Source: Hyphomicrobium nitrativorans NL23 (GTDB lineage: Bacteria; Pseudomonadota; Alphaproteobacteria; Rhizobiales; Hyphomicrobiaceae). From it: a DNA stretch of 64,000 bases. Position 1 is the first letter of the stretch. The number at the start of each line of letters is the position of its first letter. Where the stretch lies: positions 2,421,821 to 2,485,820 of the forward strand of contig NC_022997.1 of assembly GCF_000503895.1 (NCBI RefSeq). Reading direction: 5' to 3'. The notes below the pieces were generated by a model that was not told where the DNA came from, ran no database searches, and saw only the letters and a program-made list of their open reading frames with translations. The position numbers and the translations under genes were made by a program. Below are positions 15,897 through 24,304 of this stretch, piece by piece.

Positions 15897-15960
15897 CAGG
15901 CCCGAAAGGTGGGCCTGCCGCGGGTGCGCAATAGAGAACGCGGGCCGAAACGGCCCGCGT
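15897..15960 (-). promoter_or_regulatory. Two hairpins in the presumed rpsD leader
   Basis: CAGGCCC-gaaaggt-GGGCCTG (15897-15917) and ACGCGGGCC-gaaac-GGCCCGCGT (15938-15960) lie 89-152 nt upstream of the rpsD start. No T-run follows on either strand, so they are not obvious terminators. They could be part of an S4-responsive leader, or dispersed palindromes. Transcript boundaries are unknown. Confidence 0.4.
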
Positions 15961-16007
15961 CATCGGGGCTTCATAGTCGAGCTGTCTCCGCGCGTCAATC
16001 TTTAACC

Positions 16008-16315
16008 ATCTGCCGACTCAAGCTGAGAGAGGCTTCGCTCAACAAGCCTTGTGCTTTGTGGATGGCCGCGGCACTCGCCGCGGGGGCGCAGTCGCGCCCC
16101 GCGCCCGCAGCCCGGTCGGCTGCGGTCGAAGTGGTTAAGCGACAGCGCTCCGCGATTTGGCCTAGGTTCGAAAATCCAGGCCCGTAGGGCCTCAGGCGTC
16201 AAGGGCGCCCGGCGGTCATGGCGAAGCCATGCTTCGCATGGACTGCGCCGGCCATCCACATAGCACGACGCGTCTTGAGCGAAGCTTCTCGCAGCTTGAG
16301 TCGGAAGAAGGTAAA
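16008..16315. repeat. Two repeat family C units in inverted orientation
   Basis: A minus-oriented unit (about 16008-16115, containing GGATGGCCGCGGCA) and a plus-oriented unit (about 16195-16315, containing GGCCATCCACATAGCAC and GCGAAGC-CAT-GCTTCGC) flank about 80 bp of unique sequence. The pair fills the rpsD to secreted-protein gap. No gene is supported in it. Confidence 0.7.
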
Positions 16316-16320
16316 GACCT

Positions 16321-16935
16321 CTATTCCTGCTCGACCGGCGCGTTCGTTGCCGCGGCGGCAGCGCCGCGATCGTTCGAGGCGAGAGCCGGGCCGGACTGTA
16401 CGTAGGCCGTGATCAGAGCGCGAACCTTCTCGCGCTGTTCGTCCGAACAGGTCTGCTGCGGCGCCTTGGTCTCGTCGACCACCACTTCCTTGTCGCCGTC
16501 CTTCTCGACCAGCCGGATCTTGCCGGTGAGCAGCATCACGGTCGTGAGGTGAAGCTGGTTGATATAGAGCGTCTGCTGATCGCTCCACTTTTTCCGCTCA
16601 AGCTCGCGGCGCATGAGCGAGCGATGGTTCAGCACCTGCTCCTCGGCAAGGTTGCAAACTTGCGCGTGCGCCGAGATACGGCCCACACGGATCACTTCGC
16701 GCGCAACGTCGACCGGCACCATCGCCTGATCCGGCTTGGACTTATCTACGATAATGACCGTGCCGTCCTGCTTGCTGTACTGTTGCGGGGTCAGCGACCA
16801 CGCATATTCCATGAACACCTGCACGGAGCGGTCGCTGAGCTCGCCGTCGCTCGCGTCCGCCGTCATCGGGACCATCGTCGCTGCGCCGGCCATCAAAGCC
16901 GCGCCGACCCATGTCCGCTTCATCGCCATGATCAT
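16321..16935 (-). CDS. Secreted protein, unknown function
   Basis: 204 residues with a signal peptide (MIMAMKRTWVGAALMAGAAT and on to TADA). The mature protein starts SDGELSDRSVQVFMEYAWSL and has two Cys (QVCNLAEEQ and QTCSDEQRE) that could form a disulfide; it is largely helical and ends in an Ala/Asn-rich tail. I do not recognise the family. Several in-frame ATGs cluster at the start; 16935 is preferred because AAGGA lies 8 nt upstream. It is flanked downstream by repeat C units and upstream by the TrmJ-like gene, with no operon evidence. Confidence 0.75.
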   Translation of the reverse strand: MIMAMKRTWVGAALMAGAATMVPMTADASDGELSDRSVQVFMEYAWSLTPQQYSKQDGTVIIVDKSKPDQAMVPVDVAREVIRVGRISAHAQVCNLAEEQVLNHRSLMRRELERKKWSDQQTLYINQLHLTTVMLLTGKIRLVEKDGDKEVVVDETKAPQQTCSDEQREKVRALITAYVQSGPALASNDRGAAAAATNAPVEQE

Positions 16936-17072
16936 CGTCCGCATCCTTCGCCCCTGCTCAGCTCTCATTTTGTTATCTGTCACGAGCCACTGCACCGTTC
17001 GCCACCGGGGCCCTGGCTTATGCCGGGTTTGCGGGCATCGCTCTGCTTAAATCCTGGCAAGATCATGGCGGC

Positions 17073-18350
17073 CTATGTGGACGGCTTGCGCCCGCGACCT
17101 TTGCCAAGAGCCAGAGTGGCAACTATACCACGAAGGCTCCGGACTTCCTGCTCCGTCAGCTCCATCCGGGTGAACATTGTCCTCAAGTTTTGGACCACAG
17201 AAGGGCGTTTTTCCATCGGTTTAAAGAAACCGAGCCGATCGAGTTCGGATTCCAGATGAGCGAAGAAGCCTAGAAGCTGCTCCTTGCTTGCCGGCCGATC
17301 CGTTCCAAGATTAAGCCCCGTCGAAACAGGCGTTTCGTACGTCGTGACCCGCCCCAACGTTCCTTTACCGCTTTCGCGCACCCACTGATAGCCCATGAGC
17401 AAAACGGCCTGGGCAAGATTGAGGGAAGCAAAGCGCGGATTGACGGGGATCATGACAAGCGCGTCGGCATTGGCCAGTTCGCTCGTCTCAAGTCCGTTTC
17501 TCTCGCGCCCGAACAGGATCGCACAGCGCTCGCCCCGCACGATTCGCTCCCGCAGCGCAGCAATCGCCTGCTCCGGCGTCAGCACCGGCTTTTTGAGCGG
17601 GCGCTGACGCGCGGTCGTCGCCACCACGAAGGTGGCATCACCAATCGCAGCCTCCAATGACGGATATGCGACAGCGTCGTCGATGACGTAGTTGGCGCCC
17701 GAGGCCGCGATGCGCGCTTTTTCGTTGGGCCATCCGTCGCGCGGCGCAACGAGGCGCAAATCGTCGAGGCCGAAGTTCGCCATCGCGCGCGCAACCATGC
17801 CGATATTGTCGGCGAGTTGCGGCTCCATGAGAACGACGGCCGGCGTTTCTCCCGGCCCCGCAACGGCCTCGCCCGCGATGTGCGCACGCCGGATGCCATG
17901 ACGCAGTTTGCGCAACACGCGCCGTGCCCAGAACCAATAGTTCTCGCCGGACCACGTCTTTTCCAGTGCGGCAAGCGCGGGCGTCGCGAGCGTCTCGGTG
18001 CCTTGGCCGAGAAGCCGCACCGCGCCGTCTCCAACGACGATTTCCTTGTGCCGCGCGATGAAGTCGTCGAGCGAATGGATGCCGTGGGCTTCCGTCCGCC
18101 GCTTGCAGCCGGGACAGGTGGCGTTATCCGCTTCGCAGCGAAGCTCGGCGCAATAGGTGAGGATGTGATCGAACGCCGCGCGGTCGAGATCGGAGGCGCC
18201 GACGGCGGCAAGCCCGTCGTCGATGGTCTTCTCGTGACAGGCATGCACGAGTTGAGCGACCGAAAGCCCGTGCGAGACGACGGTCGGCACGCGCTCGCCC
18301 GCTTCGGCAAGGATCTCGATGTCCCGCGAAAATGTTTCGACGCTTGTCAT
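17073..18350 (-). CDS. trmJ: TrmJ-type tRNA methyltransferase with an extra N-terminal Cys-rich region
   Basis: 425 residues. From about residue 168 it is a SPOUT methyltransferase of the TrmH/TrmJ type: VVLMEPQLADNIGMVARAMA, LRLVAPRDGWPNEKARIAAS, the cofactor-knot segment AILFGRERNGLETSELANAD, then IPVNPRFASLNLAQAVLL. TrmJ 2'-O-methylates nucleotide 32 of the anticodon loop of several tRNAs. The first ~167 residues are additional: a VPTVVSHGLSVAQLVHACHE stretch, then Cys67, Cys72, Cys79 and Cys82 (a possible zinc site), and a basic helical segment (WFWARRVLRKLRHGIRRAH) that could bind RNA. I do not recognise that region securely; it recalls DUF433-like folds. The ATG at 18350 lacks a clear ribosome-binding site. 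Confidence 0.85.
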   Translation of the reverse strand: MTSVETFSRDIEILAEAGERVPTVVSHGLSVAQLVHACHEKTIDDGLAAVGASDLDRAAFDHILTYCAELRCEADNATCPGCKRRTEAHGIHSLDDFIARHKEIVVGDGAVRLLGQGTETLATPALAALEKTWSGENYWFWARRVLRKLRHGIRRAHIAGEAVAGPGETPAVVLMEPQLADNIGMVARAMANFGLDDLRLVAPRDGWPNEKARIAASGANYVIDDAVAYPSLEAAIGDATFVVATTARQRPLKKPVLTPEQAIAALRERIVRGERCAILFGRERNGLETSELANADALVMIPVNPRFASLNLAQAVLLMGYQWVRESGKGTLGRVTTYETPVSTGLNLGTDRPASKEQLLGFFAHLESELDRLGFFKPMEKRPSVVQNLRTMFTRMELTEQEVRSLRGIVATLALGKGRGRKPST

Positions 18351-18472
18351 GGCAGGGGCTTAACACCGAAGAGCAATGATGTCCCATCTGACGCGTTAAT
18401 TCTGACTTAGCGAGTAGTGCTTACCGCTTCGCGATGCTACGGCTATCGTGCGACCGGAAATGGAGGAGCCCG

Positions 18473-19021
18473 ATGACAACGCCGTTTTCTACTGCCGCCG
18501 ATGTCGTGGCCTTCTGGCGGGACGCGGGGCCGAAGCGCTGGTTCGCCAAGGCCGACGACTTCGACCGCGAATTCACGGTCCGCGGCCTTGCGCTGCACGA
18601 GAAAGCCGCGCGAGGCGATCTCGATACGTGGAGTGCGACGCCCGAAGGCGCGCTCGCGCTCATGATCCTGCTCGATCAGTTCCCGCGCAACGCGTTCCGC
18701 GGCACGCCCCGCATGTTCGCGACCGACGCCAAGGCGCTCGCGCTCGCCAAAGCCGCCATCGAGGCGGGCCACGACACAGCAGTGGATAGCGATTTACGCG
18801 CATTCTTCTACCTGCCCTTCGAACACGCCGAAGATTTGGAAGAACAGGAGCGCGCGGTCGCGCTGTTCACGCCGCTCGGCGGTGAAGTGCTCGCATACGC
18901 CGAGATCCATCGCGACGTCATCCGCCAGTTCGGCCGCTTCCCGCATCGAAACGCAATTCTTGGACGAAAGACCACCCCGGAGGAACAGCGCTTCCTCGAC
19001 GAGGGCGGTTTTGCAGGATAG
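18473..19021 (+). CDS. DUF924 family protein
   Basis: 182 residues, full length for DUF924: VVAFWRDAGPKRWFAKADDF, the central LALMILLDQFPRNAFRGTPR signature, then DLRAFFYLPFEHAEDLEEQE and RFPHRNAILGR. DUF924 proteins are soluble all-helical (TPR-like) proteins of unknown biochemical role, common in Proteobacteria. The ATG at 18473 has GGAGGA at ideal spacing. It is divergent from the TrmJ-like gene with about 120 bp between. Family assignment is confident; function is not. Confidence 0.92.
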   Translation: MTTPFSTAADVVAFWRDAGPKRWFAKADDFDREFTVRGLALHEKAARGDLDTWSATPEGALALMILLDQFPRNAFRGTPRMFATDAKALALAKAAIEAGHDTAVDSDLRAFFYLPFEHAEDLEEQERAVALFTPLGGEVLAYAEIHRDVIRQFGRFPHRNAILGRKTTPEEQRFLDEGGFAG

Positions 19022-19094
19022 GCCGTATGGCCGGAGTCTTCCCTCTGCCGCAGGCGCTCCTTGACCACATGCATGAGCCTCGGGGTTCTGTTCA

Positions 19095-19478
19095 ATGACG
19101 AAACCTGCCGAAAGGGTTCTCTATGGTGCTCCGCGTCCCGACGGGTCCGTCCCGTTCTGGCGGACGTCAACGCTTTGGGCGGCGGCGCAAGGAAAACATC
19201 AAGTTTCCATGCCACTTGAGGACCTGAATATCCTGGATGACATCGTTTGGTTCGGTGGCCCAAAGGACGTTCGGCCGACGGTCCGCAAAGTCGCCGAGCG
19301 CGCGCGTGACATCTTCGCTGCTGATTTGAACTATCCGATCATCATGACGGCCAAGGGTGAGGTTCTGGATGGAGCCCACCGCATCGCACGGGCCTACCTT
19401 CAAGGGAAACAGACAATCCCAGCAGTCGTCATCGACGAGTGGCCCGAGCCGGACGGCTTTGTCGAGAGCTCCAACTAA
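19095..19478 (+). CDS. ParB-like domain protein, small
   Basis: 127 residues, no signal peptide. The C-terminal half, YPIIMTAKGEVLDGAHRIAR followed by GKQTIPAVVID, resembles the ParB/sulfiredoxin-like fold (the pattern 'value or default, DG.HR..A....G...IP.VVI'). The N-terminal half (FWRTSTLWAAAQGKHQVSMP) is unfamiliar. It lacks the ParB helix-turn-helix and the CTPase-type boxes seen in chromosomal ParB, so it is not a centromere binder. It sits between the DUF924 and icd genes. The ribosome-binding site is weak. Role unknown. Confidence 0.7.
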   Translation: MTKPAERVLYGAPRPDGSVPFWRTSTLWAAAQGKHQVSMPLEDLNILDDIVWFGGPKDVRPTVRKVAERARDIFAADLNYPIIMTAKGEVLDGAHRIARAYLQGKQTIPAVVIDEWPEPDGFVESSN

Positions 19479-19565
19479 TGGCGCGCGTCGCACCGCTTGT
19501 TGCATCGCACACCTGCGGTTAAGGTCGGCCCAAACGAATCCTCCCACCGCAAGGGCACGTGTTTC

Positions 19566-20789
19566 ATGCAGAAAATCAAGGTGACCGGCACGGTCGTCGA
19601 ACTCGACGGCGACGAGATGACACGCATCATCTGGCAGCTCATCAAGGACAAGCTGATCCATCCCTATCTCGACCTGAACCTTGAATATTACGACCTCGGC
19701 GTCGAAAGCCGCGACAAGACCAACGACCAGATCACCATCGACGCCGCCAATGCCATCAAGACGCACGGCGTCGGCGTCAAGTGTGCGACGATCACGCCCG
19801 ACGAAGCGCGCGTCGAAGAGTTCAAGCTGAAGGAGATGTGGAAGAGCCCGAACGGCACCATCCGCAACATCCTGGGCGGCGTGATCTTCCGCGAGCCCAT
19901 CATCGCGCGCAACGTGCCGCGCCTCGTGCCCGGCTGGACTCAACCCATCGTCATCGGCCGCCACGCCTTCGGCGACCAGTACCGCGCGACGGATTTCAAG
20001 TTCCCCGGCAAGGGCCGCCTCACGATGCGCTTCGAGGGCGAAGATGGCGAGGTCATCGAGCGCGAGGTGTTCAAGGCTCCGTCGAGCGGCATCGCGCTCG
20101 CCATGTACAATCTCGACGACAGCATCCGTGACTTCGCGCGGGCCTCGTTCAACTACGGGCTCGGACGCGGATATCCGGTCTACCTCTCGACCAAGAACAC
20201 CATTCTCAAAGTGTACGACGGCCGCTTCAAGGACATCTTCCAAGACGTCTTCGATGCGGAGTTCGCGGACGCCTTCAAAGCCAAGAAGATCGTCTACGAG
20301 CACCGCCTGATCGACGACATGGTTGCGTCCGCCTTGAAGTGGTCCGGCGGCTATGTCTGGGCTTGCAAGAACTACGACGGCGACGTGCAGTCCGACACCG
20401 TCGCGCAAGGCTTCGGCTCGCTCGGTCTGATGACGAGCGTGCTCATGACGCCCGACGGCCGGACGGTGGAAGCCGAAGCCGCCCACGGCACGGTCACGCG
20501 TCACTACCGCGAACACCAGAAGGGCAAGGAGACCTCCACCAATTCCATCGCCTCCATCTTCGCCTGGTCGCGGGGCCTCGCCCATCGCGCCAAGCTCGAC
20601 GGCAACGACGATCTCGCCCGCTTCTCGGCCACGCTGGAGAAAGTGTGCGTCGACACCGTCGAAGCGGGCTTCATGACGAAGGATCTCGCGCTGCTTGTCG
20701 GTCCCGACCAGACGTGGCTGTCGACGACGGGCTTCCTCGACAAGATCGACGAGAACCTGAAAAAGGCCATGACGAAGCCAGCCGCCTGA
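19566..20789 (+). CDS. icd: Isocitrate dehydrogenase (NADP+)
   Basis: 407 residues, the homodimeric eukaryote-like NADP-IDH subfamily usual in alphaproteobacteria; it oxidatively decarboxylates isocitrate to 2-oxoglutarate in the TCA cycle. Seen: [20 protein letters not shown], substrate loop [60 protein letters not shown], metal-binding RLIDDMVA and [20 protein letters not shown], and [20 protein letters not shown]. It is full length. The ATG at 19566 (MQKIKVTG) is the family start. A DUF4241 gene follows after 12 nt and is probably co-transcribed. Confidence 0.97.
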   Translation: MQKIKVTGTVVELDGDEMTRIIWQLIKDKLIHPYLDLNLEYYDLGVESRDKTNDQITIDAANAIKTHGVGVKCATITPDEARVEEFKLKEMWKSPNGTIRNILGGVIFREPIIARNVPRLVPGWTQPIVIGRHAFGDQYRATDFKFPGKGRLTMRFEGEDGEVIEREVFKAPSSGIALAMYNLDDSIRDFARASFNYGLGRGYPVYLSTKNTILKVYDGRFKDIFQDVFDAEFADAFKAKKIVYEHRLIDDMVASALKWSGGYVWACKNYDGDVQSDTVAQGFGSLGLMTSVLMTPDGRTVEAEAAHGTVTRHYREHQKGKETSTNSIASIFAWSRGLAHRAKLDGNDDLARFSATLEKVCVDTVEAGFMTKDLALLVGPDQTWLSTTGFLDKIDENLKKAMTKPAA

Positions 20790-20801
20790 TCGGGGATCCG
20801 G

Positions 20802-21569
20802 ATGCTGAAGCGGATCGTCACGGCTCTGGGTGCCGCACTTGCCGGGCTGTTTCCGGCGGCGCGCGCCGTCGCGGCGCCCGGCGACCCGCCTGCCTACACG
20901 GCGGCCTTCGAGAAAGCGTTCACGCCGGGCTTTACCGTCGCGACACGGACCACGCTCAACGGCGAGACTGTCGTCGAAACGGTGCCCTTCAGGACCGTCG
21001 AAGCGGGCACGCTGAAACTTCCGAGCGGACGCATCTCGGCCGCGGACCCCTTCATTGCCCTCAGCGATGCCAAACCCTTTGCTGAAGCGGTGCCGCGCGG
21101 CGTGTTTCCCGTGCGCCTCGCCGTCGGAGAGTTTCCGCGCGGGGGTGTTCGCGTCGCATTCGCGCGTGTGGATTTCTCGGCAACACCCGTCGTGCGCTGG
21201 TCGCTCGCCGTGCCTGAAGGCCAGAGCCTCTCCACGCTGAAAAACGACGAGATCTTCGGCTACGGCGTGGACGCAGGAACCGGCGCGTTCTTCGATCCCG
21301 TGGCGAGCAAAGCGGCCGGCCAACTTCTCGATGCCAATCCCGATGCGTGGGAAGACTGGCAGACCGAAGGCGAAGCGAACGGTCCGAAGGTCATCGGCCC
21401 CTACTCGTTCCTGCTCGACCTCGATCTGGGCGACGCCAACGCGATTATGTTTCACAGCGGATGGGGCGACGGCTTCTACGCGTCGTGGTTTGGCTTCGAC
21501 GCGGACGGCAACGTCGCGGCCCTGGTCACAGATTTCCAAACCATCGATTGGGCGACGGCCGACTGGTAA
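20802..21569 (+). CDS. DUF4241 family secreted protein
   Basis: 255 residues: signal peptide (MLKRIVTALGAALAGLFPAA and on to VAA), then a DUF4241-like domain with GTLKLPSGRISAADPFIALS, AVPRGVFPVRLAVGEFPRGG, and later ANAIMFHSGWGDGFYASWFG with the acidic C-terminal DFQTIDWATADW. DUF4241 proteins have no established function; several belong to immunity-type families, but that is not evidence here. The start lies 12 nt after the icd stop, suggesting read-through. It is immediately followed by a MITE-like element whose left end begins 4 nt after the stop. Confidence 0.82.
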   Translation: MLKRIVTALGAALAGLFPAARAVAAPGDPPAYTAAFEKAFTPGFTVATRTTLNGETVVETVPFRTVEAGTLKLPSGRISAADPFIALSDAKPFAEAVPRGVFPVRLAVGEFPRGGVRVAFARVDFSATPVVRWSLAVPEGQSLSTLKNDEIFGYGVDAGTGAFFDPVASKAAGQLLDANPDAWEDWQTEGEANGPKVIGPYSFLLDLDLGDANAIMFHSGWGDGFYASWFGFDADGNVAALVTDFQTIDWATADW

Positions 21570-21572
21570 GTC

Positions 21573-21802
21573 TAGGCTCCAAACCCAATCAGGATGGCGT
21601 CACGATGAGATAAGATTGATCGAGGGCCAGGAGAAGCGCGAAGAGCGATGCCTACGCATCGGTCGAGCGCTTCATGCCGGAGGCGTGCTTCCAGCACGAC
21701 GCAAGGTTTTGCAAACCATAGAGGTTTGCTGCGACCTCGCTCCTGCCAGCCGAACAAAAGCCCTCGCGTCGTGATGCCGTCCTGATTGGGTTTGGAGCCT
21801 AG
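21573..21802. mobile_element. MITE-like element, 230 bp, 34-bp terminal inverted repeats
   Basis: The left end 21573-21606 (CTAGGCTCCAAACCCAATCA and on) and the right end 21769-21802 are inverted repeats with 32 of 34 bases matching. Both outermost four bases are CTAG, which is itself a palindrome and could be a target duplication. The 160-bp interior has no convincing gene. Size, long TIRs and lack of a transposase fit a non-autonomous miniature transposon. A family C repeat lies just downstream. The mobilising transposase family is unknown. Confidence 0.85.
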
Positions 21803-21837
21803 GGCAGGATTGCGCCCGAACGAACTCCAGCCCGAAG

Positions 21838-21960
21838 GGCTCGGGGCGCGACTGCACCCCCGCGGGTCAAGGCGGAGCCATGCTCCGCATGGACTGCCGC
21901 GGCCATCCACAAAGCCCCCCCTTGATCGATGCCTTTTTCAGCTTGCGTCCGCAGAACGAA
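21838..21960 (+). repeat. Repeat family C unit next to the MITE
   Basis: Contains GGGGCGCGACTGCACCCC, GCGGAGC-CAT-GCTCCGC, GGCCATCCACAAAGC and CAGCTTGCGTCCG, in the order seen in the units near 3886, 4015 and 16195. With the MITE it fills the 525-bp gap between the DUF4241 gene and pqqC; no gene is supported in that gap. Confidence 0.7.
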
Positions 21961-22094
21961 AAAAGAGCACACGTAGCTTTGAACGCCGCGTGATCCGCGG
22001 TTTTGACCGCGATCAAGTCTACATGCCTCGCCATCGGCATCCTGCCCGCAACACGCTGCCGCGAAGGCAGAGGCCATTGCGAGGAGGAGCGCCC

Positions 22095-22859
22095 ATGAAC
22101 GAGTTCGTGAGAAAGATCGAAGCCGCAGACAATCCCTGGAACCCGGCCGAATTCGAAGCAGCACTTCGCGCCGTCGGACCCGAGCGCTACCACGATCTTC
22201 ACCCCTTCCATAAGCTCCTGCACGGCGGCAAGCTTTCGAAAGGGCAAGTCGCGGCCTGGGCGCTCAACCGCTACTGCTACCAGGAGGCGATCCCGCGCAA
22301 GGACGCGGCCTTCATGAGCCGTACGCACGACCGCGCGCTGCGCCGCGAATGGATCCACCGTATCCACGATCACGACGGCACGCCGCCGGAAGAGGAAGGC
22401 GGCATCGAACGCTGGCTCGTGCTCACGGACTGTCTCGGGCTCGACCGCGATTACGTGACAGGCATGAAGGGTGCGTTGCCCGCCACGCGCTTTGCCGTCG
22501 AAGCCTACGTGCGGTTCGTCGTCGAGCAGCCGCTGGTGGTGGCGGCCGCCTCGTCTCTCACGGAGCTGTTTGCGCCGTCGATCCACCGCGAGCGCATCGC
22601 CGGCATGCTGGCCAACTACGGCTTCGTCAACGACGACGTCATGGCCTATTTCAAGCGCCGTCTCTCGCAGGCCCCGCGCGACGCCACCTTCGCGCTCGAA
22701 TTCGTGAAAACCTATGCGACGACCCGCGAACTGCAGGACGCCTGCGTGGAAGCCGTTCGATTCAAATGCAACGTCCTGTGGGCACAGCTCGACGCGCTTC
22801 ATCACGCCTATGTCGTGGGCTTGATCCCGCCGGGCGCTTACCGCCCCGAGGGCATGTAG
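22095..22859 (+). CDS. pqqC: PqqC-like pyrroloquinoline-quinone synthase
   Basis: 254 residues, the PqqC length. PqqC is the cofactorless oxidase that performs the last ring closure and oxidation in PQQ synthesis. Seen: YHDLHPFHKLLHGGKLSKGQ, WALNRYCYQEAIPRKDAAFM, REWIHRIHDHDG with EEGGIERWL, SSLTELFAPSIHRERI, YFKRRLSQAPRDATFALEFV, and FKCNVLWAQLDALHHAYVVG; these match the helical PqqC fold with active-site His/Arg/Lys-rich segments. GAGGAGGAG gives a very strong ribosome-binding site. pqqA, B, D and E are not adjacent, so this copy is an orphan; it may complete a pathway encoded elsewhere or be a PqqC-like oxidase of other substrate. Confidence 0.87.
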   Translation: MNEFVRKIEAADNPWNPAEFEAALRAVGPERYHDLHPFHKLLHGGKLSKGQVAAWALNRYCYQEAIPRKDAAFMSRTHDRALRREWIHRIHDHDGTPPEEEGGIERWLVLTDCLGLDRDYVTGMKGALPATRFAVEAYVRFVVEQPLVVAAASSLTELFAPSIHRERIAGMLANYGFVNDDVMAYFKRRLSQAPRDATFALEFVKTYATTRELQDACVEAVRFKCNVLWAQLDALHHAYVVGLIPPGAYRPEGM

Positions 22860-22982
22860 GGCCGCAGAAAAACTCTTCCCTCGTGTTCCGGCCGGGACAG
22901 AGATGAGGAACGAGCGCTGGCAAGGTCCCCGTGATGGAGCTGTCCAAACGGGGACCGCTCCCCGGATCATGGGAGACGCCCA

Positions 22983-23351
22983 ATGCTGTTCAAAGCGATC
23001 GCCATCCTTCTCTCGACCTTGTTTCTTGCCGCCGTCCAGATGTCGGCCGCGGGCGCAGGCTGCAGCCCGGGTCACGGAGCTAAAGCGAGCGTCTTGAAAA
23101 AGTCGGCAGCGAAGCAATCACGTGCCCGCAAGGCGATGCAGATGCGCGCAGCCGCCCAGAAGCGCAAAGCCCGTCAGGTTCAGGAGGCTCGCGCGCGCAA
23201 GGCGGCACCCCCGCCCGCGACGGATACAGCCGGGATCGTGACGAGCGACGATGCGGGACAGGAACGGAGCGTCGCAACCACCGTCGAAACGTGCACCCGC
23301 TTCATTGCCTCCACCGGCACGACGGTCTCGGTTCCCTGCTCGACGGAATGA
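22983..23351 (+). CDS. Small secreted basic protein, unknown function
   Basis: 122 residues. A signal peptide (MLFKAIAILLSTLFLAAVQM and on to SAAGA) precedes a short Cys-containing segment, then a strongly basic Lys/Arg/Ala helix (KKSAAKQSRARKAMQMRAAA and on) and a Thr/Ser-rich C-terminus with two more Cys. GGGAGAC lies 6 nt before the ATG. I do not recognise the family. The exported basic helix could bind nucleic acid, LPS or teichoic-type polymers, but nothing here tests that. It is followed by a convergent membrane-protein gene. Confidence 0.65.
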   Translation: MLFKAIAILLSTLFLAAVQMSAAGAGCSPGHGAKASVLKKSAAKQSRARKAMQMRAAAQKRKARQVQEARARKAAPPPATDTAGIVTSDDAGQERSVATTVETCTRFIASTGTTVSVPCSTE

Positions 23352-23393
23352 CGGAAGCACTCGCAGCCGCCCGGAGGCTTCGGGTACACACCC

Positions 23394-24155
23394 TCACCAT
23401 CCCATGATCCGGCGCACGCCCTGCCAGCACAGATGGATCAAAAGCGGTCCCAACAGCGCCAAAACACCCGCGAAACTCCAGTTGAAGAGCCGCTGGCGCT
23501 CAAGCCGGTCCGCATACTCGGCGCGCGAAAGGGCCACGATGCTGTCGGCATGAAATCCGAGCCCGCCCCCCGCTGCGGACACAAGACGGCCGATGGCCAT
23601 CACCGGCGACTGAGTAACGATGCCTTGGATCGTGATCGCACTTCTCGTCGCGGTCGGCCCCTCGTCGATCCGCATGGCATCCGTCCAATCCGGTAGCAGT
23701 CGATCGAAGGTATACGTCTCGTTCGCGAGTTTGTAGGTGCGCGACCCGGCCTCCACCTCAATGAGCGGTTTTGCCTGATCAATCACCTCGATCCAACTGA
23801 TGCTCCGCACGCCGCCGCCCCGTTGGCGTTCGCGAATGTAGGCGACGAATTCTTTGTAGCGGGCGGGCTCGGATGCCGAAATGCGCCCGTCGAGAATTGC
23901 CATTTCTCCCGGCGCCACCCCGCGCACGTCGGGGAGCGTGCGCACGAGGTTTTCCTTCGCCGCGATCGTCCAGATATCGTAAAGAATGTACCCCACGCCA
24001 TAGACGGACATCACACCGAGAGCGCCAACGATGGCAATGAGCGCAACGAAAAAGACGTTGGGCGGGGGCAGTTCCTTGGGTCGCGGAAAAGTTCGCGGCG
24101 GCGTATAGCCAGGCTGCTGCTCGCGCTTCGTTTTACGGGATCGGCGTTGGTTCAC
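23394..24155 (-). CDS. Two-helix membrane protein with extracytoplasmic domain
   Basis: 253 residues: a basic, Pro-rich cytoplasmic N-terminus (about 33 residues), one membrane helix (VFFVALIAIVGALGVMSVYG), a ~165-residue extracytoplasmic domain and a second helix near the C-terminus (WSFAGVLALLGPLLIHLCWQ). The domain has ISASEPARYKEFVAYIRERQ and ITIQGIVTQSPVMAIGRLVS, which recall the GIDE/MUL1-type membrane fold, but I cannot assign it. The start is GTG at 24155, without a strong ribosome-binding site. It is divergent from imuA; the LexA box at 24247 lies about 90 bp upstream and might touch its promoter. Confidence 0.7.
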   Translation of the reverse strand: MNQRRSRKTKREQQPGYTPPRTFPRPKELPPPNVFFVALIAIVGALGVMSVYGVGYILYDIWTIAAKENLVRTLPDVRGVAPGEMAILDGRISASEPARYKEFVAYIRERQRGGGVRSISWIEVIDQAKPLIEVEAGSRTYKLANETYTFDRLLPDWTDAMRIDEGPTATRSAITIQGIVTQSPVMAIGRLVSAAGGGLGFHADSIVALSRAEYADRLERQRLFNWSFAGVLALLGPLLIHLCWQGVRRIMGW

Positions 24156-24246
24156 GGCTCAATTCGGTCGGAGGTATACGGAGGTTCAAGCGCTTCGACC
24201 TTGCCTGAGCCTGACCGGCCTGTGAAGGGGCATTGCCTCTTGAAAT

Positions 24247-24261
24247 GTTCCCATTTTGTTC
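24247..24261 (+). promoter_or_regulatory. LexA (SOS) box of the imuA-imuB-dnaE2 operon
   Basis: GTTCCCATTTTGTTC is an exact GTTC-N7-GTTC, the alphaproteobacterial LexA operator. It lies 43 nt upstream of the imuA ATG, where repression of the operon is expected. Confidence 0.88.
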
Positions 24262-24304
24262 TATTCTTTCTCTGGACCTGTTTGAACCCACCGGAGAAAG
24301 CCCG

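Noticed and set aside
21573-21910. A minus-strand 112-codon open frame across the MITE-like element
   Set aside because: It crosses both the element's end and the adjacent repeat, has no ribosome-binding site and no protein-like pattern; the TIR structure explains the region better.
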